From Pelagibacteraceae bacterium AG-426-E17 (GTDB lineage Bacteria > Pseudomonadota > Alphaproteobacteria > Pelagibacterales > Pelagibacteraceae), in contig QCNP01000001.1 of the NCBI GenBank assembly GCA_003210095.1, forward strand, positions 666,001 to 730,000: 64,000 bases of DNA. The letters run 5' to 3'. The notes beneath the pieces were generated by a model. That model was not told the origin of the DNA, made no database searches, and saw only the letters and a program-made list of their open reading frames with translations. Position numbers and translations under genes: made by a program. Positions 17,367-25,687 of the stretch are shown here, one piece after another. Each line of letters starts with the position of its first letter. Position 1 is the stretch's first letter.

Positions 17367-18059
17367 ATGAATTTTAATATTGATTTAAAAAACATTGATT
17401 TAAAGAATATTTCTCTTGAAGATATACAAGCTAAGTTAAAAACTGTTGAGAAAAAAACATGGATAAAACTTGGGGTATCTATAGGTGCTGTAGTATTTTT
17501 TTTAATTATATTTTATGGGGTCCTAAATCCTATAGTTAATAAAAAGAAGGCACAATTAGACGATATGAATTTAAAAATCGAGGAAACCAATAAATTTATA
17601 AATGATATTAATCTTGCAAAAGCGAGTATTATTAAGATTAAACCAAAGTACGAGCAATATTCGACATTGTTTCATACAAGAGCTGAGGTGGAGGGATTAT
17701 ATCAAACTTTAAGTGAATATGCTGGGGCTAATAATTTAATCATTTCTAAAATTGAAAAGAAAAAAATAGAGCAAGTTTCAAAATCAGCTGCAATGGCTAA
17801 AGCAACTGGAAAACAGTCAAAAGTTAAGGCGACAGCACCTGCTACAAAAGCCAACACAGCCTATTATACAATCCCTGTTGATTTTGAGATAAAAGGCAAC
17901 TTTTTGGGTTATATCAAGTTTAAAAGGCAGATATCGCTATCCCAAAAAATGTTAAACTTTGACAAAGAGAGCATCAAAGTGGTAAAAGGAGATACAACCG
18001 GGGCGATAATAGTAAATGGAACCCTAACTATTGTAGGTTTAACGGATGAATTTTTTTAA
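17367..18059 (+). CDS. pilO: PilO-like pilus assembly protein (GspM/MshJ type)
   Basis: A 230-residue bitopic membrane protein: a short cytoplasmic N-terminus with repeated IDLKN/ISLED segments, a transmembrane helix at about 33-52, a periplasmic coiled coil (KKAQLDDMNLKIEETNKF), and a compact alpha/beta domain containing the FEIKGNFLGYIKFKRQIS element typical of PilO. In the known machine PilO pairs with PilN and binds PilP. It starts 2 nt after the PilM-PilN fusion and overlaps the PilP gene by 14 nt, consistent with the standard order M-N-O-P-Q. Confidence 0.85.
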   Translation: MNFNIDLKNIDLKNISLEDIQAKLKTVEKKTWIKLGVSIGAVVFFLIIFYGVLNPIVNKKKAQLDDMNLKIEETNKFINDINLAKASIIKIKPKYEQYSTLFHTRAEVEGLYQTLSEYAGANNLIISKIEKKKIEQVSKSAAMAKATGKQSKVKATAPATKANTAYYTIPVDFEIKGNFLGYIKFKRQISLSQKMLNFDKESIKVVKGDTTGAIIVNGTLTIVGLTDEFF

Positions 18060-18552
18060 GATAATAATAATCTTATTAAGTTTTATACTGTATTCAAATA
18101 CAGCTCTAACTGATAGTCATGATAAAGACAAAAACATCATTGAAAAAGCAAAAGAGATAAACAAAAAAGTTAAAGCTGAACAAGCAGTAAAAAGTTCAAA
18201 TATAAGCTCTGAAGTCGGTAAAGAAGAACCTTTACCCTTAAATGATCCATTTGTCGGTGATGGCTCATTAGGTGGAGGAAACTCAATAAAATTGATAGCA
18301 GCAACTGAGGAGGATAGAAAAGGTCTTAGTGTATTTAATTATAAACTTATAGGAATTGTTGAAGGCGACAGAGATATGTTTGCCTCTTTGATTGATGAAA
18401 ATGGCGATGTATTAACTTTGGCTCTGTATGAGGAATTGACACCTGGTGTTAGATTGATTGCTTTAGACACTAAAGAGGTGGTTTTTGAAAGAGAAAAAGA
18501 TTCATTAGTAGTTATAAATTTTAAAAACCAAATTATTGAGAGAAATCCCTAA
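18046..18552 (+). CDS. pilP: PilP-like periplasmic pilus assembly protein
   Basis: A 168-residue secreted protein with a signal peptide (about residues 1-22) but no lipobox cysteine. It has a charged linker, a PLNDPFVG motif near residue 62 like the DPF segment of PilP, and a small beta domain (YKLIGIVEGDRDMFASLID, LYEELTPGVRLIALD). The role is to bridge the PilN-PilO pair and the secretin across the periplasm. It overlaps pilO by 14 nt and is followed 2 nt later by the secretin gene, which supports the call more than the short sequence does. Confidence 0.78.
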   Translation: MNFFKIIIILLSFILYSNTALTDSHDKDKNIIEKAKEINKKVKAEQAVKSSNISSEVGKEEPLPLNDPFVGDGSLGGGNSIKLIAATEEDRKGLSVFNYKLIGIVEGDRDMFASLIDENGDVLTLALYEELTPGVRLIALDTKEVVFEREKDSLVVINFKNQIIERNP

Positions 18553-18554
18553 TT

Positions 18555-20108
18555 ATGAATATGAATTATTATAAATTGGTAGCTAGTTTTATTTTCATTA
18601 TTTTTTTTATTACAGGATGTGCTCAACCTGGTAAAAAAGTTAAAGGATTTAAACACGATACTCCACTTATAAAAACTGATGTCAAAGAATTTGGAAAAGC
18701 AGAGATAGAAAAAGATGCAAAAATGGGACCAGTGCCTGTTGAAGCTGATGTTGTTAAACTTCAGAAAAGAAAAAAAATATCATCAGTAAAAGAAAGAAAT
18801 TATCTTTTAATTTCTGAAGATTATCCAAAATTAAAACAGAACGTTACGTTTAAATTTCAAAATATGGACTACGAAGAGGCTATGAATTTAATGGCAAAAA
18901 TTGGTGGAATTAATATTCTTGTGGGAGAAGATGTTGCAGGCTCTGTTACTGCAGAATTAATTGATGTCCCATGGGATAAAGCTTTTAATGCGCTGCTTGA
19001 CATGAAAAATTATGCTGCAGATATAGATGTTAGTAGTAATATTATAAGAGTTGCAACACCAGCAACACTTACTTCACAAGAAAGTTACAAATCTGCAAGA
19101 GCACAGGCAGTAAAGAAAAAAGTAGAGTTAGAAGACTCGGTTGAGCCAATAATTTCTGAAATATTTAGATTGTATTATATTTCACCAGCAGAGGCTAAAA
19201 AGACAGTTACGGAATTGTTTACATCAACCGCATCGGCTGGGGCCTTTATTCCTATTCAGGTTACAGAGGAACCAACAACTAGATCTATAATTGTTAGAGG
19301 AAAAGAAAAGGATTTAGATGTTGTTGATAAAGTCATTCGAGAAATAGATGTAAGAACGAAACAAGTTTTAATGGAAGCATTCATTGTTGAAGCGACATCA
19401 AGTTTTGAGAGAGCTCTTGGCACAAAATTAGGTGGAGCATATACGAGAAATAGAGAAAGAGTTGGAGGAACTGTAGGAGGGTCAACAGTTGGTGAAACAG
19501 AGGGAACTGGAGGTGCTATTTCATCTGGAACTGCTGCAATTGGTTCCGGAAATGACGGTTTATTCCAGTCAGGTGCTGTTGGAGCCGCAACAAGTGGTAT
19601 TGGTGTTTTAAGAAGAACAGGTTCAGCAGTATTAAAAATTCAATTAGATGCATTAGAAACAGAGGGAATAAGCAAAACAATCTCAAATCCAAAATTATTT
19701 TCTCTAGACAATCAACCAGCACAAATAAAACAAGGTGTACAAATACAGTTGCCTGGAAGTGGTGATAGTGCGCCCCAATTGGTTGATGCAGCTCTAATTT
19801 TAAAAATAACTCCTAGCATTATAGGAGATGGTAATGTTCTTATGGACATACAAGTCAACAATGATACTCCTGATAGAACCAATCCAGGTGCGGTTGGTAT
19901 AAACAAAATGGAAATTACTACTAAACTATTAGTAGCTGATGGAGATATTGTAGTAATTGGTGGTATTAAGAAGAACGATGTTGCAAGTTCAAAAGATGGT
20001 GTTCCTGGGGTTTCTAAAGTACCACTTATAGGAAAAATGTTTCAAGGTAACCAAAAATCAGATAAACTAAATGAATTATTGGTCTTTATTGCACCAAGAA
20101 TTTTATAA
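18555..20108 (+). CDS. pilQ: Type IV pilus secretin (PilQ/MshL), lipoprotein
   Basis: The 517-residue protein has a lipoprotein signal ending FITGC (lipidated Cys22). An STN/N0 domain (about 95-150, FKFQNMDYEEAMNLM), an N1 domain (IFRLYYISPAEAKKTVTEL) and a secretin barrel follow. Barrel landmarks are VLMEAFIVEAT, a Gly/Ser/Thr-rich insert, and the C-terminal VPLIGKMFQ and LLVFIAPRIL. It would make the outer-membrane gate for the pilus. The lipidated, AMIN-less form is closer to MshL than to classical PilQ. The gene sits between pilP and pilB with 2- and 5-nt gaps. Confidence 0.94.
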   Translation: MNMNYYKLVASFIFIIFFITGCAQPGKKVKGFKHDTPLIKTDVKEFGKAEIEKDAKMGPVPVEADVVKLQKRKKISSVKERNYLLISEDYPKLKQNVTFKFQNMDYEEAMNLMAKIGGINILVGEDVAGSVTAELIDVPWDKAFNALLDMKNYAADIDVSSNIIRVATPATLTSQESYKSARAQAVKKKVELEDSVEPIISEIFRLYYISPAEAKKTVTELFTSTASAGAFIPIQVTEEPTTRSIIVRGKEKDLDVVDKVIREIDVRTKQVLMEAFIVEATSSFERALGTKLGGAYTRNRERVGGTVGGSTVGETEGTGGAISSGTAAIGSGNDGLFQSGAVGAATSGIGVLRRTGSAVLKIQLDALETEGISKTISNPKLFSLDNQPAQIKQGVQIQLPGSGDSAPQLVDAALILKITPSIIGDGNVLMDIQVNNDTPDRTNPGAVGINKMEITTKLLVADGDIVVIGGIKKNDVASSKDGVPGVSKVPLIGKMFQGNQKSDKLNELLVFIAPRIL

Positions 20109-20113
20109 TTGTT

Positions 20114-21862
20114 ATGCTTAAAATTAGTAGAGAAAGTGAAATTAATCTAATCAATGTTTTAATTGATAACGATGTTATCTCTGGAAAAGATTTAATTAAT
20201 ATCAAAAAAAAAAGTTCAGAAGGCAACAAATCACAGATAGAAGCTGTGTTTGACTTAAAACTTACTGATGAAAAAAAGATATTAGATATTTTAGTTAAGG
20301 AGCAAAATTTAGAAATAATTGATTTAAAAAAAGTTGAAGTATCTCAAGATATAAAATCAGTTTTGCCCTCAAATTACATAAAAGTTAATTTTGTAGCTCC
20401 ATTTAAAATGGAAGGTAAAACACTTCATATCGCTATTCCAGACAGTTCTAAGCTAGCCTTGATGAGAAATTTAAAAGCAATTACAAAAAAAAATATTGAG
20501 TTACATGCTGCACCTTTAACTCAGATATCAGAATTTATTGAAAAAATTTCAAGTGATGGTGAAGTAACTACTGCGTCCATTAGAAAAGAAAATAAAGAAA
20601 AACAAAAAACATTCGATTCTGAATTGGGTGAGGCAGGCGAAGTTTTAGAGAAAGCACCTGAAGAAGATATTGAGGCTATAGAAAACGAGTCTGAGGTAAT
20701 AAAATTTAGTACAGCAGTTGTTGCTGAAGCAATTAAAAAAGGAGTTAGTGATATTCACATCGAGCCATATAGATTTTCTTCTAGAGTTCGTTATAGACTT
20801 GATGGTATGCTTCAAGAACAAGAACAGTATAAAAACTTTTTACATGATAATTATGGTGCGGTTGTTACCAGATTTAAAATCATGGGTAAACTTGATATTG
20901 CTGAGCGAAGACTTCCACAAGATGGAGCCATCAACTTTAAGATAGAAGGTAAAGTGGTTGACCTTCGTCTCTCAATTTTGCCAACAGCAAATAATGAGAG
21001 AATTGTAATGCGTATTTTGAATAAAGATGCAGGAGATATAACTCTTGAACAATTAAATTTTGAAGATGAGGATTTAAAAAGTTTGAGAAAATCTATTCAT
21101 TCTACCCAAGGTCTAATATTGGTTACTGGCCCAACTGGATCAGGAAAATCCACAACACTTTACAGCATATTAAAAGAGGTAAGCAAACCCCATTTAAATA
21201 TTTTAACTGCAGAGGACCCAGTTGAATATGAGTTAGATGGTGTAGGGCAGGTTCAAATTAAAGATGATATCGGATTAACTTTTGCATCAGCATTAAGATC
21301 TTTTTTAAGACAAGACCCAGAAATAATTCTCGTTGGTGAGATGCGAGACAAAGAAACTGTAGATATAGGATTAAAAGCAGCTCTAACAGGTCACTTGGTT
21401 TTCAGTACTCTGCATACTAATGATGCACCAAGCACAATAACAAGATTACAAAACATGGGGACACCTGACTATTTAATAAGCGCCGCATGTCAATTAGTTG
21501 TTGCTCAAAGACTTGCAAGAAAAAATTGTAAAAATTGTAAAGTTCCTGACGATGATGTTAATCCAAAAGTATTACAGGATTTAGGATTTAGTGCTGAACA
21601 GGCTTCAAGAGTTAAAGCAATAAAAGGTAAAGGATGTGAAACGTGCAGCAATACTGGATATAAAGGTCGACAAGGAATTTATGAAATATTAGTTGTTTCA
21701 AAACCTTTAAAAGAAGCAATATTAAGAAAAGCAACCACTCCTGAATTAAGACAGATCGCTGTAAAAGAAGGTTTCCAGACGATGCAAGATATGGGTAAAA
21801 GATTAATTGCAAGTGGTGACCTTAACTTTAGAGAGTACGAACGAGTATTATCAAACGAATAA
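20114..21862 (+). CDS. pilB: Pilus extension ATPase (PilB/GspE/MshE family)
   Basis: A 582-residue secretion ATPase. Its N-terminal MshEN-type domain (about 1-160) is followed by SDIHIEPY, the Walker A loop GPTGSGKSTT (339-348), the Asp box ILTAEDPVEYEL, Walker B EIILVGEMRDKET, and the His box TGHLVFSTLHTNDAP. A C-terminal zinc site is formed by CKNC and CETC. It powers pilin polymerisation through PilC. MshEN domains in some relatives bind cyclic di-GMP; whether this one does cannot be judged by eye. It lies between the secretin and pilC genes in one transcript. Confidence 0.97.
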   Translation: MLKISRESEINLINVLIDNDVISGKDLINIKKKSSEGNKSQIEAVFDLKLTDEKKILDILVKEQNLEIIDLKKVEVSQDIKSVLPSNYIKVNFVAPFKMEGKTLHIAIPDSSKLALMRNLKAITKKNIELHAAPLTQISEFIEKISSDGEVTTASIRKENKEKQKTFDSELGEAGEVLEKAPEEDIEAIENESEVIKFSTAVVAEAIKKGVSDIHIEPYRFSSRVRYRLDGMLQEQEQYKNFLHDNYGAVVTRFKIMGKLDIAERRLPQDGAINFKIEGKVVDLRLSILPTANNERIVMRILNKDAGDITLEQLNFEDEDLKSLRKSIHSTQGLILVTGPTGSGKSTTLYSILKEVSKPHLNILTAEDPVEYELDGVGQVQIKDDIGLTFASALRSFLRQDPEIILVGEMRDKETVDIGLKAALTGHLVFSTLHTNDAPSTITRLQNMGTPDYLISAACQLVVAQRLARKNCKNCKVPDDDVNPKVLQDLGFSAEQASRVKAIKGKGCETCSNTGYKGRQGIYEILVVSKPLKEAILRKATTPELRQIAVKEGFQTMQDMGKRLIASGDLNFREYERVLSNE

Positions 21863-21876
21863 TAAATTAAAAGATT

Positions 21877-23118
21877 ATGGATACTTTCGCATATAAAGGC
21901 ATTTCAGATGGAAAGTATGTAGAAGGTAATATTGAAGCTATTAATTCTGATGAAGCTTCACATAAATTAAAAGAACAAAAAATAATTATCACAAATTTAA
22001 TAAGAGCAGCAAAAGGAAAGAAAAAAGAGGAAAAAGGTGAAAAAAAGAAGAGCAGTTTTTCCCTCTTTGGTAAAAAGAAAGCAAAGGTCGAGGATGTTCT
22101 AATTTTCTCTAAACAATTTGCTACCATGGTCAAAGCTGGCTTGCCAATTTTACAAGTACTTACAATGTTGAGAGATCAGCTAGAAAGTCCGGCTATGAAA
22201 GAGGTAGTTGAGGATATTAGAAAAAGTTTAGAGGGGGGTGTTACTCTTTCTAAATGTTTCGAAAAGTACCCAGAATTATTTGATAATATATATGTCAATT
22301 TAATAAAAGCAGGTGAGGCAAGTGGTAAATTGGACGTCTTTTTATTAAAAATTGTAGATTCACTTGAAAAAAAAGAAGGCATTAAGAAAAAAATTAAAAG
22401 TGCATTAATGTATCCAGGAATAATGTTCACAGTTGCCGTCACAGTAAGTGCCTTTATGTTAATTAAAGTAGTTCCAGTTTTTGCAAAAATGTATGATGGT
22501 ATGGGAATAGAACTTCCAGCTGCAACCGCAACAATTATGGCAATGAGTGATTTTTTAAGGGGAACAGGCGGGATGATTTTACTTTTAGGTTTAATTACAT
22601 TTTTTATTGTATTTAAATATTTAACTTCAAAAAACGAAAAGTTTAAATACATGTGGCACAAACAGGTTTTAAAACTTCCAATATTTGGAGATATGATATT
22701 AAAATCAATGTTAGCAAGAATTTCTTTGATAATGGGTAATCTAAGTGCCGCTGGAGTAAACCTACTAGAAAGTTTAGAAATTGCAAAATCTGTAAGTACT
22801 AACGTAGTTGTATTAGAGTCTTTAGAAAATGTTAAAAAAGGTGTTTTTTCAGGCGAGACATTAACAAAATTATTTCTGAAAGATCCACTCTTTCCACCAA
22901 CCTTCAGTCAATTAATATCTGTAGGAGAACAAACAGGTCAACTAGACGAAATGTTTGGATCTGTAGCAAAATATTATGAGTCTGAATTTGATACAGTAGT
23001 AGATAATTTGTCTTCTTTAATTGAACCTATTATGATTGTTTTTATGGGATTAATGATTGGTGGTTTGATGATTGCAATGTACTCTCCGATATTTAACGTA
23101 GGTGCTTTAATTGGTTAG
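21877..23118 (+). CDS. pilC: Inner-membrane pilus platform protein (PilC/GspF/MshG)
   Basis: The 413-residue GspF-family protein has the N-terminal cytoplasmic segment MDTFAYKGISDGKYVEG, then two repeated GspF domains. The first carries FSKQFATMVKAGLPILQVL and LIKAGEASGKLD, the second LARISLIMGNLSAAGVNLLES and LISVGEQTGQLDEMF. Three transmembrane regions occur (about 185-210, 230-245, 380-405). It transmits PilB and PilT motion to pilin addition and removal. It is the last gene of the plus-strand run that starts at 14941, and meets the minus-strand kinase gene 5 nt later. Confidence 0.96.
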   Translation: MDTFAYKGISDGKYVEGNIEAINSDEASHKLKEQKIIITNLIRAAKGKKKEEKGEKKKSSFSLFGKKKAKVEDVLIFSKQFATMVKAGLPILQVLTMLRDQLESPAMKEVVEDIRKSLEGGVTLSKCFEKYPELFDNIYVNLIKAGEASGKLDVFLLKIVDSLEKKEGIKKKIKSALMYPGIMFTVAVTVSAFMLIKVVPVFAKMYDGMGIELPAATATIMAMSDFLRGTGGMILLLGLITFFIVFKYLTSKNEKFKYMWHKQVLKLPIFGDMILKSMLARISLIMGNLSAAGVNLLESLEIAKSVSTNVVVLESLENVKKGVFSGETLTKLFLKDPLFPPTFSQLISVGEQTGQLDEMFGSVAKYYESEFDTVVDNLSSLIEPIMIVFMGLMIGGLMIAMYSPIFNVGALIG

Positions 23119-23123
23119 AAAAT

Positions 23124-23555
23124 TTATAATTGTTTAGTTAAAACTAAATGATTGATCCAAGGTTTTTTACCATCCCTAAATTCCACAGCATCCATTATTT
23201 CCTGAATGAAAAAGGTCCCTAACCCTCCAGGTTTTACATTGTCTATTTCTCTATGTTTTACTTTATTAGGATCAACTGGTGTACCTCTATCGTAAAATGC
23301 AATTTGAAGTTTATTATTTTCACAACTAATTTGAACTACCATCAGTTCATTTGCATCAGCATTATTTTTAAATGCATGTTTGACTATATTTTGAGCAGCC
23401 TCTGCAATAGCTAAAACTAATTCCTCTTTTAAATCCTCATGAATTTTAAGTTTTTGAAATACTTCTCTACAAAAACTTCGTACATCTTTGAGACTTGATG
23501 AGTTTACTAAAAAAGCCTTTTTTTCTGTATGATCTTGGTGAGCAATTTCACTCAT
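23124..23555 (-). CDS. RsbW/SpoIIAB-type anti-sigma serine kinase
   Basis: A 143-residue GHKL (HATPase_c_2) protein. The N box reads LVLAIAEAAQNIVKHAF and the G-box region GGLGTFFIQEIMDAVEF; FYDRGTPVDP lies between. Such kinases phosphorylate a DSSG serine in a STAS partner and, when free, capture a sigma factor or other target. Two STAS genes lie directly upstream on the same strand (6-nt gap), and three matching PP2C phosphatases are in this window. No sigma factor is encoded here, so the output partner is unknown. Confidence 0.92.
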   Translation of the reverse strand: MSEIAHQDHTEKKAFLVNSSSLKDVRSFCREVFQKLKIHEDLKEELVLAIAEAAQNIVKHAFKNNADANELMVVQISCENNKLQIAFYDRGTPVDPNKVKHREIDNVKPGGLGTFFIQEIMDAVEFRDGKKPWINHLVLTKQL

Positions 23556-23561
23556 AAAACT

Positions 23562-23861
23562 TTATTCCAGGTTTAGTATTTGTTCTAATTTTGCCATCAT
23601 AATGACCTTAAGAACTGATTTACTCACATCTTTAATTATTACTTTTGTATTTTTCTCTAAAGCTTTTTGATGGCTTTCTATTAAAACTGAAATTCCAGAC
23701 GAATCCATATATTGTACGTTACTTAAATTTAAATGAACTTCCTTACCAGCATCGATATGTGGAAAAATTACCTCTTTTGCTTTTTCAGTTACATCCATAT
23801 CTATTTCACCATCAAGATGAATAGTTGCAACATTTCCTTCCTCTGAAACTTTATAACTCAT
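23562..23861 (-). CDS. STAS-domain anti-sigma factor antagonist, copy 2
   Basis: This 99-residue protein is a single STAS domain of the SpoIIAA/RsbV type. The phosphorylation loop VQYMDSSGISVLI contains the target serine (Ser54 or Ser55). It is paralogous to the adjacent gene, sharing the MSYK start, GEIDMDV and DAGKEVHLNLS blocks. When unphosphorylated it should bind the kinase encoded next to it and release that kinase's target. It overlaps the other STAS gene by 4 nt. The two copies may respond to different phosphatases or form a hetero-oligomer. Confidence 0.93.
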   Translation of the reverse strand: MSYKVSEEGNVATIHLDGEIDMDVTEKAKEVIFPHIDAGKEVHLNLSNVQYMDSSGISVLIESHQKALEKNTKVIIKDVSKSVLKVIMMAKLEQILNLE

Positions 23862-24142
23862 AAAAACTTCCTTGCCATTGCTAAAACTTTTTCAACCGGT
23901 TTACTTATTTCAACTAATTCAAATTTTGTATTTTTTTGCTCTGATAATTTTTTACTTTCAATTAAAACAGAAATTCCAGACGAGTCCATGTATTCAACTT
24001 TACTTAAATTTAAATGTACCTCGTGTCCCGCTTCAATCAGAGGTAAGATAGATTGTCTTGCTTTGTCTGCTACATCCATATCAACTTCTCCTGTAAGGTG
24101 AACAATTCTTGAATTTCCTTTTTCCTCAATTTTATATGACAT
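23858..24142 (-). CDS. STAS-domain anti-sigma factor antagonist, copy 1
   Basis: A 94-residue SpoIIAA/RsbV-like STAS protein with VEYMDSSGISVLI at the switch serine, GEVDMDVADKARQ and EAGHEVHLNLS. It is the first gene of a three-gene minus-strand operon (STAS, STAS, kinase), which starts 183 bp from the divergent major pilin gene. The shared gap would hold promoters for both directions. The paralogue differs mainly after residue 65. The biochemical role is well supported; the final output, perhaps pilin expression or pilus activity, is inferred from position. Confidence 0.93.
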   Translation of the reverse strand: MSYKIEEKGNSRIVHLTGEVDMDVADKARQSILPLIEAGHEVHLNLSKVEYMDSSGISVLIESKKLSEQKNTKFELVEISKPVEKVLAMARKFL

Positions 24143-24314
24143 AAATAATATTTATATTAACAAATTTATAATAATGCTCAATATGACCAGATTAAACAAT
24201 TTTATTCCACAAAAAAAAAAATTAACAATAAAGTAAAGTATTTTAAGGATTTTAAAGTATTTACATATAGATAAAAATTTATAAATATATGTACTTATTA
24301 ATATTAATAAATTA

Positions 24315-24320
24315 AAGAGG
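24315..24320 (+). promoter_or_regulatory. Ribosome binding site of the major pilin gene
   Basis: AAGAGG lies 5 nt before the pilin ATG. Most genes in the pilus block lack a visible Shine-Dalgarno, so this suggests stronger translation of the structural subunit. Confidence 0.6.
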
Positions 24321-24325
24321 CTTAA

Positions 24326-24799
24326 ATGAAAAATACTAAAGGTTTTACTTTAATAGAACTACTAGTTGTTGTGGCTATTATTGGAATTCTTGCAGCAGTT
24401 GGAACTGTTGCTTATACAGGTTATACTGGTGCTGCAAAAAAGAATGCAGCTAAAACTTTGTATTCAAATGCGGTCAAATATTTAACTGCAGAAATCCAAA
24501 AATGTGCACTTAACCCAAGTGGAACAGCTATAGGTGGAGCTATTACATGCAGCGCTAGTCCGACTGTATCAGATTACGTGACTCAGTTTGTATCATTTAG
24601 TACGGATAAAAATCCATACAACACAGCAAATAAAGCTGCAGTATCTGAAGCTAGCACTGACCAAGGAGTATTATCGGTCACATCATCTAATGCAGTTGCA
24701 GCATCAGGTACAACTCCAGCGTCACCAGCTAAGATTACAATTTCAATGGTGCCAGCAACCGGAGAAACTGCGCTCTCAACCGATCTGACATTAGATTAA
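24326..24799 (+). CDS. Major type IV pilin candidate
   Basis: The 157-residue protein begins with a class III leader, MKNTKG, cut before FTLIELLVVVAIIGILAAV, with Glu5 of the mature chain present. The rest is a small Ala/Ser/Thr-rich globular domain with two cysteines (KCALN, TCSAS) that may form a disulfide. It should be processed by PilD and assembled by PilB/PilC. A good ribosome site and its position right after the machinery make it the best major-subunit candidate. A second pilin follows 13 nt downstream. No C-terminal D-region cysteine pair is present. Confidence 0.94.
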   Translation: MKNTKGFTLIELLVVVAIIGILAAVGTVAYTGYTGAAKKNAAKTLYSNAVKYLTAEIQKCALNPSGTAIGGAITCSASPTVSDYVTQFVSFSTDKNPYNTANKAAVSEASTDQGVLSVTSSNAVAASGTTPASPAKITISMVPATGETALSTDLTLD

Positions 24800-24812
24800 G
24801 CAAATAATTATT

Positions 24813-25217
24813 ATGACTAGAAGCTCTGGATTTACATTAATAGAGCTTCTAGTTGTCGTTGCGATCATTGGAATTCTATCTGCAATTGGAACATACTCTT
24901 ACACTGGTTATGTAACAGGGGCGAGAATTAATACTGCCGAAAATTATGTTCAACAAATATCATTAGCTGAGGCAGAGTATTATACAAGTAATGGAGAATA
25001 TTATCATCAAGGCGATACATCATGTACACCAGTAGTTGCACACTCAAATAATATAGAGACAATTTTGTTTTCAGGAAAAGATGTTTTAGATGAAGATGTA
25101 CAATTTGAATTCTGTGTATTTGGAACTGGATCTACATACACAGTTAGAGCGACAAATAGTGATGGTTGTACAATTGCATTGGAAAAAAATGGCAAACCGG
25201 TCAGAACGGGTTGTTAA
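24813..25217 (+). CDS. Second type IV pilin
   Basis: A 134-residue prepilin: leader MTRSSG, then FTLIELLVVVAIIGILSAI with the conserved Glu5. Its stem helix (GARINTAENYVQQISLAEAEYY) and four cysteines (TSCTP, EFCVF, DGCTI and the terminal TGC) point to a two-disulfide head with a C-terminal loop like the D-region of major pilins. It could be an alternative major subunit or an abundant minor one. It is co-transcribed with the preceding pilin. Confidence 0.93.
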   Translation: MTRSSGFTLIELLVVVAIIGILSAIGTYSYTGYVTGARINTAENYVQQISLAEAEYYTSNGEYYHQGDTSCTPVVAHSNNIETILFSGKDVLDEDVQFEFCVFGTGSTYTVRATNSDGCTIALEKNGKPVRTGC

Positions 25218-25279
25218 TTATTAGTGCTTCAAATTAAAAGTTGATTTTGTAAATCAAATATTTTAATAGCCATAAATTA

Positions 25280-25567
25280 ATGAAAAAAATATTTTTAATA
25301 CTTGTTTCTTTATTATTTTTAAACGGTTGCAGCCAATATTCTGCAATGGTTGGTCCTAGTATTACTTTAGTTGAAAGTGGAAGCTTGCTTCAAGCGACTA
25401 CTTCTTATGGAAGTTCTTATGGAATGAATATAGCAAGACAAAATATTTCCGAAGAGCTTAAAACAGATAGAATTTGTCAAACAGTTCACAGTTCCGATTT
25501 ATCTAAAATATTTTTTGAAACATTTGATGAAAACTGTGTTTCCGATCCAATGAGTATCTATCGTTAA
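25280..25567 (+). CDS. Small putative lipoprotein
   Basis: A 95-residue protein with a signal peptide ending in a lipobox (LFLNGC, Cys16) and a short Ser/Gly-rich mature part (ATTSYGSSYGMN) with two further cysteines. It lies 62 nt after the second pilin and 120 nt before the TPR outer-membrane gene, so it may be expressed with the pilins. In other type IV systems a small lipoprotein (pilotin) helps the secretin, but nothing in the sequence proves that here. Function unknown. Confidence 0.7.
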   Translation: MKKIFLILVSLLFLNGCSQYSAMVGPSITLVESGSLLQATTSYGSSYGMNIARQNISEELKTDRICQTVHSSDLSKIFFETFDENCVSDPMSIYR

Positions 25568-25687
25568 ATTAATTTAAAAAATCAAATTTTTTTCAAATAA
25601 AGTCTAATAATCTCAGCATTTATTATATGTTTTAAAAATTGAATTTTTTACCAAATTAATTATTCTGCCGCCTGGATTTATTTAAAC

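Noticed and set aside
22176-22661. 161-residue minus-strand frame inside pilC
   Set aside because: Antisense shadow of the GspF domain; hydrophobic pattern is derived from the membrane helices of the real gene.
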